Program-made: the position numbers and the translations under genes
In this document: positions 13,501 through 25,364 of the stretch, piece after piece
How the letters are laid out: each line of letters starts with the position of its first letter
How positions within the stretch are numbered: position 1 is the stretch's first letter
NCBI GenBank assembly: GCA_021397835.1
Contig: JAJFZO010000094.1
Location: 6,548,001 to 6,612,000 of the forward strand
Source of the DNA: Moringa oleifera
Lineage: Eukaryota > Streptophyta > Magnoliopsida > Brassicales > Moringaceae
Direction of reading: 5' to 3'
Length of the DNA stretch: 64,000 nucleotides
Notes under the pieces: generated by a model
The model's input: only the letters and a program-made list of their open reading frames with translations
What the model was told of the DNA's origin: nothing
Database searches by the model: none

Positions 13501-14709
13501 CAATACATGCATTATTCTGAAACCAAGAAGTACCTAGCAACTCTACCCATCTAACTCTGACTCTCTGGGCTGTTATGTCTCAAATATTTGTCCGTCTCAA
13601 GCTTATATTCCCAACTTGACTGGAGCGCTTGCCTGCACAATCAGAAAAGTAAAGAAGTTGAAGACCGTAATAATGTTGTTTAGTAAGTAAATAAGAATAT
13701 GCAATAGTTTCCACAGGATATTCTCAGTTTCATGATGTTAACATCTCTCCATTTGATAAGGTTTATGTACATTTCAAATGAAAAAGATTAGCCTGACAAA
13801 AGAAGAGAAGATAGCAATATATTTTCTTGTGAACCTGGCAGCAAAATCATATCTCTAGTCCTTTTCATGTAGTCAGCATCCCTGTTTTAAATGGGAAGAA
13901 ACATCAAAGTGAATGACCCGTAAGGCCGTTTCTATATTTTCTGGTCAAAGAAGCTAACTGGTCTGTTCAATGCTCATGTCATGGTCATCAATCTTGATAA
14001 AATTTCTACAAGACAATTCAACTATCGACAGTGCATCATTAGTTCCCATACATGCCTTAGTGACAGCTTTTGACCGAATCATATGAAAACTGACCATGAT
14101 AAGGGATTCAGTGCAATGAATTTGGGGAAAAGAGATAATGGATTTAAGAAGCAATCAGATTTCAAAAGAAAATATACTACACCAAAGTAAAAGAAAAACA
14201 ATTAAAAGAAAAATCATGGATCTCCATCGCCTGCATCTACTGGAAATCTTAGAACACCAGTGCCGTCTAGTTTACAGGAAAATATACAACCGAAATTGAA
14301 TCAATTGTCTATATTTGCAGTAAATAACATGATATTAGTATATTTCACTAGTTAAGGGAAATGTATAGGATCCGAGTGAACAGTGTTCTCCTCAAGATTA
14401 CGGTTCCTTCTCGGTGTAATCATAGTTATGGTGACTGATACATCTCCAACAATACATCCTCACTTGCATTGCAGTTTTCAGTTAATTTAGTGCCAGTGAT
14501 TTGACCGGATTCAGATAGATCAGGAGACATCCTAAGTCCCAACAGGGGATTCAATGATGCAGGATATCCTAAACGACACTTGCATTCATCATGATCATAT
14601 ATTCACCTTAATTTGAGCTTCAGGTCTTGGCTTCATAAGTTTCCATTTCAAAACTCATACCTTCAAGCAAAGATTTTATACATTTCAAACGCAAGGTTTT
14701 TAGTCAATT
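10565..14709. other. GAUT 5' leader and promoter, then intergenic DNA downstream of the PPR gene
   Basis: The first few hundred bases upstream of the GAUT ATG (to about 11,000) are GA-rich on the minus strand, as in plant leaders. They contain an upstream ATG at 10678-10680 (see findings). From about 11,100 the DNA becomes AT-rich, with no coding region, transposon domain or RNA gene that I can support. The last several hundred bases before 14709 probably include the 3' UTR of the PPR gene. A 67-codon minus frame at 13954-14154 was considered and not called. Confidence 0.5.
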
Positions 14710-16722
14710 TTACATACTTCTGACCTCAATTAGACTGTGTGCAGGTGCTTTTCTTAAACCTATTTTATTCATCATGTTTCTTACAATTTCCACATCTTTC
14801 CACCTCCCTGCTGCTGCATAAATTTTTGCCATCAACACATAATTCCCAGTATTCTCAGGTTCAAGCTCAAAAAGCCACTCTGCAACCACCTCCCCAAGCT
14901 CAACATTCTCATGTATCACACATGCACCAAGCAGTGCCCCCCAAACAGCATGGCTAGGTCTAAATGGCATTGTTTTAATAAGATCATAAGCTTCATTTAG
15001 TCGACCAGCACGACCAAGCAGATCAACAATGCAAGTATAGTGATCAGAAGAAGGTATTGGCCCATGATTTTCAAGCATGTATCTGAACAAACTCAAACCC
15101 TCATCAACCAAACCAGCATGGCTGCATGCATGCAACACAGAAGTAAAAGTGACTTCATTGGGTTTCACCCCAGATTGTACCATTTGTCTGAAAAGTGAAA
15201 TGGCATTCTCACCATCTCCATGCAATCCGTATCCAGCAATAATTACACTCCAAACTATAATGTCCTTGTGCTGTTTGGGGATTGCACTGAAAATCTTGTG
15301 AGCAGATTTCAGACCTCCACACTTTGAGTATATATCAATTAGCCCAGTAGCAACTTCAGTGCTCGATAGAAAACCAGATCTTGTTAGGTAGGAATGAATG
15401 TTCATTGCTTGATCCATATCCACAAGAGTGGAGTACGCTGGAAGGAGACTGTTTAAGGTAGCATCATCTGGTTCTACAGCTTCCTTCTGCATTTGTTTGA
15501 AAAGTTCTATTGCTTCTCTAGCAAACTTATTATGAACATAGCCAGATAGCATTGCATTCCATGGGACAGTTCTCTTTTTTGAAGTTCTTGCAAAAACTTG
15601 GTAGCTAAGGTGAATACAATTGCATTTTGCATACATGTTAATCAATGCAGTTTCTACAATAACATCAGACTCAAGTTTTTGCCTTATTGCCCACCCATGA
15701 AAGCATTTTCCATCATTCAGATTACATGAACTGCCGCAGGCTGAAAGAAGAGAAGCTACAGTCACTGAATTGGGTCTCACAGCATCAAACTGCATCAACT
15801 TAAAGATTTCCAATGCACTTCTCACATCACCATTCAAGATGTAACCATTAATCATCGTAGTCCATGTGACCACATCCCTGTAATCCATCCTATCAAAAAC
15901 AAACTGTGCCTCATCGATGCTACCACACTTTAAATACATATCCACCAATGCATTTCTCACAGCAACTTTGTTTCCAAAACCCTTCTCTTCTACCAACATA
16001 TGAATCCTTCTTCCCTGAGCCAATTCCTTCATATAGCCACAAACTGGCAACACTGAAACAACAGAAGCACAATCCGGCTCCACCCCCACATCTACCATCC
16101 AATTAAAAACCACTAAAGCCTCTGTAGCACACCCATTCCTGAAATACCCACTTATCATCGTATTCCATGAGACCACACTACGCTCCGACATTGCATCAAA
16201 AACCCTCTTCGCTGCCTCTGTCTGCCCACAATTCATATACATGGCCAACAATGAGTTCTGCACAAACATGTCCGTTCGGAACCCGTCCCTCAACGTTTGC
16301 CCATGAAGCACCAAGCCCACGTTGGGCAAAGGCAAGTCGCCACATGCTTTGACTACCAAAGGGTAGGTAAAATTATCCGGGTGGGACTGACCCGACTCAA
16401 GCATCTCAACAAACACCTTAAGCGCATCATAAGCCAATCCGTTCCGCACATACATTCTAATCACTGCGTTCCACAAAAACACACTCCTTTCAGGAATTTC
16501 ATAGAACAACTTGCGGGCATGGGGAACATTCCCACAAAGACCGTAAGTTGCAGCGAGGCTGGAGCGTAGATGGGCGGAAAGAAGCCCAGAAGTGATGATG
16601 TAAGCATGGAGTAGCTTGGTCTGTGCGAGGGATTGAGTGGCTGCATAGTGCTTCAAGAGAGACTGGCATTGCTTTGTGGATAGATGATTAGCTCTGGACA
16701 GAACCTGAGACAGACCATTCAT
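14710..16722 (-). CDS. PLS-class pentatricopeptide repeat protein (At5g39350-like)
   Basis: Intronless, 670 aa from the ATG at 16722. The open frame continues 45 codons upstream without an ATG, so 16722 is the first standard start. PPR proteins bind organellar RNA one base per repeat and act in editing, splicing or stability in plastids or mitochondria. The protein is repeats almost throughout. They show the alternating P, L and S lengths of the plant PLS subfamily, with phrases such as VSWNTMISGYFRNG, VVTWTTMINGYILNG and PNEVTFTSVLHACSHAGLV. The C-terminus carries an E-type extension (LLGACVIHENVELGEVVAE, then NYVLMAKIYAAAGRW) and stops at EVRSM, so there is no DYW deaminase domain. Length and sequence fit the At5g39350 orthologue (about 677 aa, from memory). 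The organelle cannot be predicted by eye: the first residues are not a clear targeting peptide. The gene's 5' side faces the MULE and the FRS gene. Confidence 0.9.
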   Translation of the reverse strand: MNGLSQVLSRANHLSTKQCQSLLKHYAATQSLAQTKLLHAYIITSGLLSAHLRSSLAATYGLCGNVPHARKLFYEIPERSVFLWNAVIRMYVRNGLAYDALKVFVEMLESGQSHPDNFTYPLVVKACGDLPLPNVGLVLHGQTLRDGFRTDMFVQNSLLAMYMNCGQTEAAKRVFDAMSERSVVSWNTMISGYFRNGCATEALVVFNWMVDVGVEPDCASVVSVLPVCGYMKELAQGRRIHMLVEEKGFGNKVAVRNALVDMYLKCGSIDEAQFVFDRMDYRDVVTWTTMINGYILNGDVRSALEIFKLMQFDAVRPNSVTVASLLSACGSSCNLNDGKCFHGWAIRQKLESDVIVETALINMYAKCNCIHLSYQVFARTSKKRTVPWNAMLSGYVHNKFAREAIELFKQMQKEAVEPDDATLNSLLPAYSTLVDMDQAMNIHSYLTRSGFLSSTEVATGLIDIYSKCGGLKSAHKIFSAIPKQHKDIIVWSVIIAGYGLHGDGENAISLFRQMVQSGVKPNEVTFTSVLHACSHAGLVDEGLSLFRYMLENHGPIPSSDHYTCIVDLLGRAGRLNEAYDLIKTMPFRPSHAVWGALLGACVIHENVELGEVVAEWLFELEPENTGNYVLMAKIYAAAGRWKDVEIVRNMMNKIGLRKAPAHSLIEVRSM

Positions 16723-17250
16723 TAACTCCCTTTCAACGGCCTCCTTGGCGAAGTCCCTTTCAACTGTTTTTTGAAAGCTAACCGTTTCGATAGGAATTAC
16801 ATATGCTTCAGTTTTTTTTTCCCTTGCCTTTTGCTTATTTTTCAAATTACTGTGCACCTCCAGATTTTTAAAACATTAAAAAAAATTAAATAATTGTATC
16901 CAATTTTAAAAATTAATATTTACATATTAATAACCATTAGATATTGAGTAAATAAAATGACTATGTAAATAGAGAAGAAAAAAATGTCAAGAATTTGATC
17001 AGGTAATTTTAATTTTTAAATAAATACATTTTTTATATTTTAAAATATTAATTGATTCAATTACATTTTTAATATTTTAGTTTGATTTAATTTAAAACTA
17101 ATTTAAATTATTATAAAAATTAATAATATTTTATTATTAAAATACTTATAAAATAAAATTAAAAATTATCCTAAAATCAAAGTCGCAAAATCAACTAAGA
17201 TATAAAAATAAGGGGTATTTTTTTTTGTAGCCGTCCGTACAAGGATATTT
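16723..17250. other. AT-rich 5' flank of the PPR gene up to the MULE
   Basis: About 530 bases of strongly AT-rich DNA without coding potential. It should hold the PPR leader and promoter. The Mutator-like element appears to begin at about 17251, so the PPR promoter has lost or displaced its distal part. Confidence 0.5.
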
Positions 17251-17330
17251 GAGTAAATAATCAAAATTAGTAATGTATTTGTTTTTAACACTTTTTTGAC
17301 ATTTAAGACAAAATTATCCTTTGTTTAATA
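17251..17330. repeat. Left terminal inverted repeat of the MULE (imperfect)
   Basis: The stretch from 17251 (gagtaaataatcaaaattag) resembles the reverse complement of the right end (gaggaaattgtcaaaattag, from 26104). A second matching block, aacactt...gacatttaagacaaaattatcc at about 17287-17320, pairs with the reverse complement of about 25990-26030 (agcactt...agaaagacgaaaataccc). The left copy lacks some 45 bases present between the two blocks on the right. The outer limit is approximate. Confidence 0.5.
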
Positions 17331-17801
17331 TGTGCAATTACTTATTTGTCCAAACAGAGAATTTGAGAAGTTAAACATATCAAACGTTTCTCTTTCCCTC
17401 TCTTATTACTCTGGCGCTAAACTTCATCACTTAGTTTCGTCCCTCTACATTCGGTGTTTGTTCATTTCTTCTCTTTCGTTGTAAACCGACCTTTGAAGAA
17501 TATCCGCAAGCTACTGAGTCAGAAGAAAATCAATAGCAGTATGTTTCTTAACAATATTTTCAACTCAAATTCTTCATTCCTTTTTGCTGAATATCGACTT
17601 AGTTTCATCCCTCGTTTTTCATTCATTGTTTTTTTAATATTTTTGAGTTTGGTTTATGGGTATAATAACTTGAATACACGTTTTGTTTAATATTTTTGGG
17701 CTTTGGTATTAGTTTTCCAATCTGCGATGTTTGGGTGAAAAATCGCAGTATAGTTTTGCATGAGTTTATCAGATTAGTACCATGTTAGGAATCGCACTAA
17801 T

Positions 17802-17960
17802 TAATCGTACCTAGTTTCATAAATCGTACCTAATTTTACATAATCGTACCTAATTTCGGTAAATCGTACCTAATTTTGGTAAATCGTACCTAATTTTGGT
17901 AAATCGTACCTAGTTTTGGTAAATCGTACCTAGTTTTTGTAAATCGTACCAATTTATCGT
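17802..17960 (+). repeat. 20-bp tandem array built on AATCGTACC
   Basis: Eight copies of aatcgtacc start exactly 20 bases apart, at 17802, 17822, 17842, 17862, 17882, 17902, 17922 and 17942. The consensus unit is aatcgtacctaattttggta. Degraded copies follow (ttatcgtatc, aaatcgtatc). The array lies just upstream of the Ulp1-like gene, inside the MULE, where subterminal transposase-binding repeats might be expected. Confidence 0.95.
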
Positions 17961-18026
17961 ATCAAGTTTTTTAAATCGTATCTTATTATTGTTTACTCTA
18001 ATTTTGATGTTTTTTCGCCCCTGTAG

Positions 18027-21000
18027 ATGGCAACCAGCTCTACTTCTCAGAAGCCATATGTAATCCCCAGAGAGTCCTAGAAGACTGGAAAGATACTAAA
18101 ACACTGCGACAATGATGTCATCCCTACCTTGAAGGAAATTATGGATGACTCTCAGAAGGAGAAGTTTGAAGGGACCTGCTTGGGGCATTTTCTACACTTG
18201 CACAAAGATTTCAACTTCTCTGGGATTATTGTCCATAATCTTCTGCTGCGAGAGATACAACAAGACCGCGAGGACGAAATGTGGTTTAGGCTGGGGCAGA
18301 ATGAAGTTCGTTTTAGCAAAATCGAATTCTGCCTAATCACTGGCTTGAAGTTTGGCGAGCTACCGGACACAGACAAAATTGCAGAAAATCCATCTGGTAT
18401 TCTCGCTAAATACTTCGGGGGGAAGGGTAACGTCAGCGGTAGTAGCATCAAGACAAGGCTGCTTGAAGGAGAGTTTGAAGATGAAGATGACAAGCTGAAG
18501 TTGGGCTTACTGTATTTGCTAAATGGTTTCATCAAAGGCCATGACGAGCGCCAGTATGTACCCACGTGGCAGTTCCATTTAGTAGATAATATTGAAGCCT
18601 TCAACTGCTTTCCATGGGGCACATGGGTGTACTGCAACTCCTTGCAACATTTTAAGAAGGCAGTTGCGAATCGAGCCATGGACGTTAAAAGGGCGAACTA
18701 CAATGCCTATGGTTTCATATGGGCACTGCAAGTAAGGATCATACCTTTTTATTTTTTTTTCATTTATTTAATTGAATACATGTTTTATCTTCATGAAGCC
18801 TAACTTGGTTTTCTCTTCTTTTTCCATAGATTTTTGCCTTCGAAGTGATTCCTGCTACCAACATGCACGGTAGTAGGTTGTCAGGCTCGAACCTGCCATT
18901 GCCTAGAATTTATCGATGGAGGTTCCATCGGAAGCCACATGCAGCAGATTGCAAGAAGATTGTCACTAACACTGTAAGTATACTTATCATGTCTTCATTT
19001 TCATTTCGTACCTACCTTTCTGATTTCGTGTGTTCATTTTTCAATTTCGTACCTTCATTCAAATTTTTGTTTCATTTTTCAAATTCATACCTTAATTCTC
19101 AATTTCGTACCTGCATGCATTCTTAATTTCGTGTCTTTAATTTTTTGTTTCGTGTCTATATTCTCAATTTCGTGTCTTCATTTTTCATCGTACCTTAATT
19201 CTCAATTTCGTACCTACGTGCATTCTCAATTTCGTGTCTTTAATTTTTAATTTCATGCCTATATTCTCAATTTCGTGCCTTCATTTTTCAATTTCGTACC
19301 TTTTATTCTCAATTTCGTGCCTTTATTTTTCAATTTCGTACCTTTTATTCTCAATTTCGTGCCTTTATTTTTTAATTTCGTACTTTTATTTTGTAATTTC
19401 GTACCTTAATTCCTAATTTCGTACCTTCATTCTTCATTTTGTTTCTTCCATTTTCAATTTAGAAGCTTCATTTCATTTTTTCAGATGGGGGCTAAGCTAA
19501 AGTTAGAGCCAACAATTGCTGAGAGTCATGCCCCTTATTATGTTGGCGTTGAAGATTCGATGATGTCGTTGTAACCACATGCTCAATCCAATGTGCCGGC
19601 TACACGATCGAGTGCGGATGAGGACACTATGGAGGGCCTCATCCAAGACAAGTCCACCAAATTGCCTTCTGCTTTGCCAAAGCAATATAAGGTATGTATT
19701 CTTCATAATAGATATGAGTTTTGTTGTTGTGTTTTATTATTAACAACTTATGTTACTTTCAGCGCCGAGTTGGCTTTCTTCCTGTCGAGCGACCGAGGGA
19801 TCATGCATCTGATGAAGTCGTCAGTGACAGAAGAGAGCCGAGGCCACAGATGATGGCCCCTGAGGTATGGGAGTACAACATTGAGGGTGAAGCACCTGGC
19901 GCAGAAAGAAATGCAGATGATTCAGAAGTTTGCCGTCGCCTCATTACTATGGAGGTGAAATTAGATCTCCTTGAGGCGAGGCTAAACCAAATGGAATCAC
20001 AAAATGAAAGACGCCATGAGGAGCAAATGGCAATCTTAAAATCCATCCAGCTCTCCTTGGATGGATACGGATTTGGTGCTCGAGACCCTCCCCGCCCTAT
20101 GTCAGAACCAGTTCCTAATGATGTAAGTAATGTCGTATGTAACAATTACTTTAGTTTTTTGTTTTTAATATTGTACAACTTATTACATAAGGATGAAATC
20201 TTTAATTGTGTTCTCTTTTTTTCAGGGTGTCAATGCAAGCTCCACATCAAATCTTCCCATCATTGAGGAAGCTGGGGCCTATGCAGAGGAAGTGGCCACT
20301 GCAGGGCCAATGGATGAGGAAGTGGCCCCTGCAGTAGGTCCACAAAATGAAGCTGTGGGAGGCTTGGCTATTACCCCAGTTGAGGCAACTGACAGTGTGC
20401 TACCAGTTGTTAGGACCCATAAAAGGTCAAGACAACTGTGCAGCCCATATGTCAACCTTAACACTGGGGAAAAAAGAGCCAAGTACTCTCACATGCTGAG
20501 TACAAAGGCCAAATTCTCAGACAATATCCTCACTGCATTTAACGAGTTCATGAGTGGTCAATCATAGTAAGTCATTTATAGTTACATTTTATGTTTTATT
20601 AGCTAGATTGAATTTTTATTTTTTAACTTTTACTTACACTATTTTCATTTTCTTTAGCCGCAATGTAGGTATCGGTCATTCAGTTAGTACAGAGTGGTTT
20701 AAGGCCTTCAAAGACAATGATGAATGGGTCGATGACTCTGTAAGTTAGTTAATTTATAAACTATTGTTCTTTACATTCTTACCATACTCGAATTAGTATT
20801 CGTGCCTTCACTTCGTATGCTGATTTAATTTTACATTATTATTTTTGTTGTGTCAACCAGCATATTGAAGCATATTTGAGTCTCCTTCGAAGAAGGCAGA
20901 GGGAATTCCCACAAGAATATGCACAAGATGTTTGCATCTGCGATCCTTGGCTCTATGTAAGTTTCTTGAACTTTAATTGTTTAGATGCTTTATATTCAAT

Positions 21001-21790
21001 TTGCTTATTGACTTTGTTTTGCTCAAATTTGTAGACAGCAATGTTTTACATTTACAATGAATATCAAGCGGATCCAGATGCTGATTGTCCTCCTCCACAC
21101 TCCAATTTTGAAGCACACAAATGGGAACCAGACTTCCTGGATTGTGTGAGAGGTAACTTTTGTCATGATTGTCCATCTTGACACACTGTGAATAAGGTAT
21201 GTATATATTTATTGGTTGGTTATAACTATTTTCTTGCAATATTATGAGAACTCTTAACTGACATTTAAATAATATTTTTTAATGTAGTTGATGGTTCCAT
21301 GCCACGTAGGGGGATCTCACTGGCTGTTAGTGGTTGTGGATTTGAAGACATTTTCCTTAAGGATTTATGACTCTTCCCGACAAGAGATCCCCAGTGAGGT
21401 GCGTATTCGGCAACAAAATCCCCTCAGATATATGCTACCTAGCTACATGGCTAGCGGGGGATATTTCATGCAGAAATCAGACGTTAATAAGCCGAATATT
21501 CCACTCTCCTGCACACTAGAGCCAAAGAACAAGGTCCCCCAGCAGAGAAAAAGGTAAGAGTCTTTTTTTGCTAATTATTATCCTTATTTAGAAGTTTTAT
21601 GTTCAATGTTAATTTCTTTTAACTGTGTTGTTATTTTTTCAGTGGCAATTGCGGACCTCACATGCTGTACATAATAGAGCATTTGCTAACTGGGAAGACA
21701 CTCAAATACACTGACAAAGACATGCCAAAGATACGGAAGCATATGACCTTACATGTATTTGCTAACTCAATTGTAGATGATAAGGGTTAA
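18027..21790 (+). pseudogene. DUF1985-Ulp1 (C48 cysteine protease) gene of the MULE, three in-frame stops
   Basis: Ten exons can be read with GT-AG introns and matched phases: 18027-18731, 18830-18973, 19485-19691, 19763-20122, 20226-20566, 20658-20739, 20861-20956, 21035-21196, 21288-21553, 21643-21790. They total 837 codons. The N-terminal part (exons 1-2) is a DUF1985 domain (FHLVDNIEAFNCFPWGTWVY, then IFAFEVIPATN). The middle is low-complexity with a short coiled coil (MEVKLDLLEARLNQMESQNE). The C-terminal part is the Ulp1 fold, with the catalytic His in GGSHWLLVVVDL, Asp in RIYDSS and Cys in SGNCGPH. All three residues are present. Ulp1 enzymes cut SUMO from proteins; the role of transposon-borne copies is unknown. 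Stops are TAG 18078-18080, TAA 19572-19574 and TGA 21179-21181. There is no frameshift. A later start (ATG 18141) would avoid the first stop only. Confidence 0.88.
18990..19450 (+). repeat. Intronic array of TTTCGTACC/TTTCGTGCC repeats
   Basis: Intron 2 of the Ulp1-like gene (18974-19484) is made almost wholly of about 20-25-bp units of the type caatttcgtaccttcattt. The core alternates between ttcgtacc, ttcgtgcc and ttcgtgtc. The core is the same CGTACC as in the upstream array, but the flanking unit differs, so this is a related motif rather than a copy of that array. The orientation is the same as the left array. Confidence 0.9.
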
Positions 21791-21959
21791 AACATTTTTA
21801 TTCTTTTTACATTACATTGTATTCATTTGTATATATATTCAAAAATTGTGTATAATACTTTTTTGCAAATAAAAGAATCATTTATAGTACATTGTGCAAT
21901 CATTTTGCTTCTTCTCTAATCTACAAAAAAAATTTCATTATATTGTTAATGTTCATTGA

Positions 21960-22530
21960 AGGCTCTTGAATGTGCGATTTATTTAACATTGAAGATACGG
22001 TTTCACTAATAAAGGTGCGATTTATTTACCATTAAAGGTACGATTTTTATCAAAGTACGAATTAATGGTACGATATAATACATAAGGTACGATTTTTCTA
22101 AAAAAGTACGAATTAATGGTACGATATAATATATAAGGTACGATTTTACGGCTAAATGTACGAAATGATTGGGAGATTTAATATTTAAGGTACGATTTTT
22201 AATGTTGCATTTGTGAAAAAGATGGTACGAATTAAATGTACGATTTATTATTTAAGACACGAATACAATGTACGATTTTACTAATAAACGTACGAATTAA
22301 AGGGGTGACATATTATGCAAGGTACGATTTTATGAATAAAGGTGCGAAATGATGGTGCGATTCAATATTTAAGTTACGATTTTATTGTTACAAGTGTGAA
22401 AATGATCGAGCGAATTGAAGGCACAATTTTTAATTTAAGATACGATTACAATGTACGCTTTCACTAATAAATGTGCGAATTAAAGGTGCGAATTAAAGGT
22501 GCGAATTAAAGGTGCGAATTAAGAATCTCA
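21960..22530 (-). repeat. Array of GGTACGATTT / GGTGCGAATT repeats between the two MULE genes
   Basis: The gap between the stops of the two convergent genes is filled with irregularly spaced ggtacgattt, gtacgaatt and ggtgcgaatt units. It ends in a short tandem run of aaggtgcgaatt at about 22486-22520. These are the inverted orientation of the TCGTACC core seen on the left. Spacing is irregular (roughly 18-35 bases), unlike the strict 20-bp array at 17802. Confidence 0.9.
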
Positions 22531-22601
22531 AAATAATATACCAATCAGTAATGAAAAATAAGTTTGCAAATAATAATAATATAATCAAAACATTAGAATT
22601 A

Positions 22602-25314
22602 TCATAAACCATTTGTGTCATCATCTAGTGAAGTTGAATTGAGAGGCATTTTACAAGTTTGTGAATTATGCCCAACTATACCACAATTACGACATTTACG
22701 GCGCAACTGATCAGGCACCTTAGACGATCGAGAGTGACTCACTCCATCATAATATTGCGGATTCGAGCACGTCAATCGATTGTGTCCATATTGCATGCAT
22801 CTAGAGCACTTCTTTTGGATCGTCCTCTCTCCACCAGAGGGTATTCTCCGTTTTTTAGGACGCCCTGCTGACTTACCATTATTTGGTGGTAATACAATAA
22901 CTCTTCTAACTTCCTCAGGTACATCCCAATCAGACTTATCACCAATTGGATATACTGGCTCAGAGTATGCTGCTACCAGTTGATCCTGTTTGTAGTAGTT
23001 AGAGCAAAGAGTTATGAAGTCAATATTACGTTCCCTGTAAAAAAAGGCCAAATTTGTGAAGTTAATACAAGCAATAACAATGAATAATTAAAAAATATTA
23101 CCAACAGAACCATCAATGTCACCTGAAAGCTGCTAGTGCATGTGCACATGGCAAGAGATCAGCCTGAAACTCTCTACAAGTGCAAGTACGTTCAATAAGA
23201 TTCACAATTGCCTCCTTACCCTTCTGCCTAACTAAAAATACATTCCAATCAACATTGGAAGCTGTCATTTGTAATGAAACTTTTTGTCTCTCAGTCATCA
23301 ATGAGTGAGCCCATTCTGTTAGTTGTGACCTCCAAACTTTAGCTCTCTCAAGTCGATTATAGAACCAACGTTGCATCATGTCTCGAATGAATTCCAATAG
23401 AGCTGTCATAGGTAACTCTCAAGCAAATCGCAGACACGAATTCAAGCTCTCAGCTATGCTAGTGGTCATGAGTTGATATCGTCTTCGGGGGCAATACACA
23501 CGTGACCATTTTCTCGGATCTTCCTTCATGATATATTCGAATGCTTTAGGGTGATTAGCCTGCAACTCGGTTATCAATTTATTAAGTTCATATTCTCGAT
23601 ATACCCTTGCTGCATTATAAAATATCTTAGATATATCTTCCCTCTTGAATTTATTCTTTATATTTTGAGCCATATGCCACGAACATAAACCATGACAAGA
23701 ATTGGGGAAGACCTTTGCGATGGCATTTGCAATACTGACATGACGATCTGATATAATAACCAAGTCCTCAACCGAGCCTATAGCTTCTTTCAGTTGCCGC
23801 AAGAACCACTCCCATGCATCATAGTTCTCGGAGTCACCATAACCGAATGCTAGTGGATATATCTGTTCATTCCCATCTTTGCACGCCGCTACAAACATTA
23901 CACCGTGAAACCTTCCTTTTAAGTGAGTGGCATCGATAGCAATGATCGGTCTGATTACTAAATGGAACCCCCTCAATGATTGCCCAAGAGCCACAAATAA
24001 ATACTTAAATTGATTAGTTCCATCTTCAATACATATGTGAGCCTTAGTTCCTGGATTAATTGTTTGCAACATGTGGCAGTATGACGGCAATTGTTGATAT
24101 GACTCAATTGGGTCATCATATGTAAGAGACAACGCATACTCTTTAGCCTTCCAAGCTTTACTGTATAAAATTTGTATGCCATAGAGTTCTTTCATATCAC
24201 CCATGATATCTTTTGGCTTAATGATTCTAGCATTAGTAGACAACCTTTGAGCTACAATTTCTCCAATAATGGCAAAACTTGCTTGTCGATGCCGTCGATG
24301 CAACTCTTCAACTGTGCAAGTGTGTGTCAAATCATACCTTCTAATTTGAAAGAATTGTCCTTGTGCAACTCTCACAGCACGAATCTTTCATGCACAATTT
24401 CTTTCTCTACAAGCAATCTCAAAAAATGATTTGTTAGACCTAGTGACTCTAAACTCAAAGTTCTCAGTTAAAGCATGCACACCCAAAAATCGCTTCAGCT
24501 CTTTTTTGTTCGGAAAAAACTGACCTCTAGCAAGGGTGTCAATTGGAGTCACTGATTCCATAGTAGAAGTCGACGTAAGACCGTGTAATTCAGCACCCAA
24601 CACACCATACCGTCTGACAACACCATCACTTGGATTATTATGTACTTTCGGGCATGTAACTGGGATATAAGGTGGGACAAGACGTAGATTCTCATTCAAT
24701 TCTTCATTGTCATGTTCTGCTTCTGGAATGGGTTCACATTGATCTTCACTGGTGGGTTGAGTAGGATGAGTTTCCATGATTGGGTATTTACACCTAATAT
24801 CATAGTCCACCCGCTCATCCAAGTTGATCACATCGGTATGGATCTCATTAGTATGCTGAGTGTCAACGGGAGTCTCACTATGGATGAATGGTTCAATTCC
24901 ATATACATCTAATTCAATAGTTGGATTACTCCCAGAACAACTTATGTTAATAGGATTGACTCGTCTTGAAATTTCACCTTCACATAAACTTTGTCTATTC
25001 TCAACAAAATTTTGTTCCACTAGATCAACAATCACACGAGGAACTATGCTGTCATCGTACAACATAAACTCAACATCGTCATCATTCACTAACTCAATTT
25101 TGCTAGCAGTTTTTTCAGATCTTACTATAGTATGCAGTACAACATCAGTCATAGTGAAATCAACCTCCACACAAGATTTAACCAAATCCAGCAACTGCAC
25201 ATATGTCAAACCCCTCCGAACAATATATCCCTTAGTTTTGATATATCTGCCAACATACTCAAAACTATCACTGGACTCAGACCACTCACCATTCCAAGTT
25301 ACAATTATCCGCAT
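22602..25314 (-). pseudogene. mudrA-like MULE transposase, two in-frame stops
   Basis: Two exons, 23123-25314 and 22602-23034, are joined by a GT-AG intron and give 875 codons from the ATG at 25314. The N-terminal part holds the MuDR N-terminal region (a PB1-like MRIIVTWNGEW start and a FFPNKKELKRFLGVHA plant-transposase block). The MULE DDE domain follows, with Asp at about codon 461 (IIAIDATHLKG), Asp at about 523 (LVIISDRH) and the CSWHM C2H motif. A SWIM zinc finger comes next (CTC...CAH, codons 711-725). Two CCHC knuckles lie at the C-terminus (CSRCMQYGHNRLTC and CRNCGIVGHNSQTC). The enzyme would cut and paste the element. Stops are TGA 24388-24390 (codon 309) and TGA 23419-23421 (codon 632). 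The frame is otherwise continuous, so the gene is dead but recently so. I did not assign the third acidic catalytic residue. Confidence 0.9.
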
Positions 25315-25364
25315 TCTATAAAGAAAATATTTCAAATTACAACTGAAAATAATTACTTATAACA

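Noticed and set aside
13954..14154. 67-codon minus frame between the GAUT and PPR genes
   Set aside because: No ATG-led family match and no paired splice sites that I could support; it may be a PPR 3' UTR.
17802..17960. CRISPR-like array
   Set aside because: The unit is 20 bp with no unique spacers, in a plant nuclear transposon. It is a plain tandem repeat.
18152..18679. 175-codon minus-strand frame
   Set aside because: Antisense shadow of the DUF1985 exon, with serine-rich random composition.
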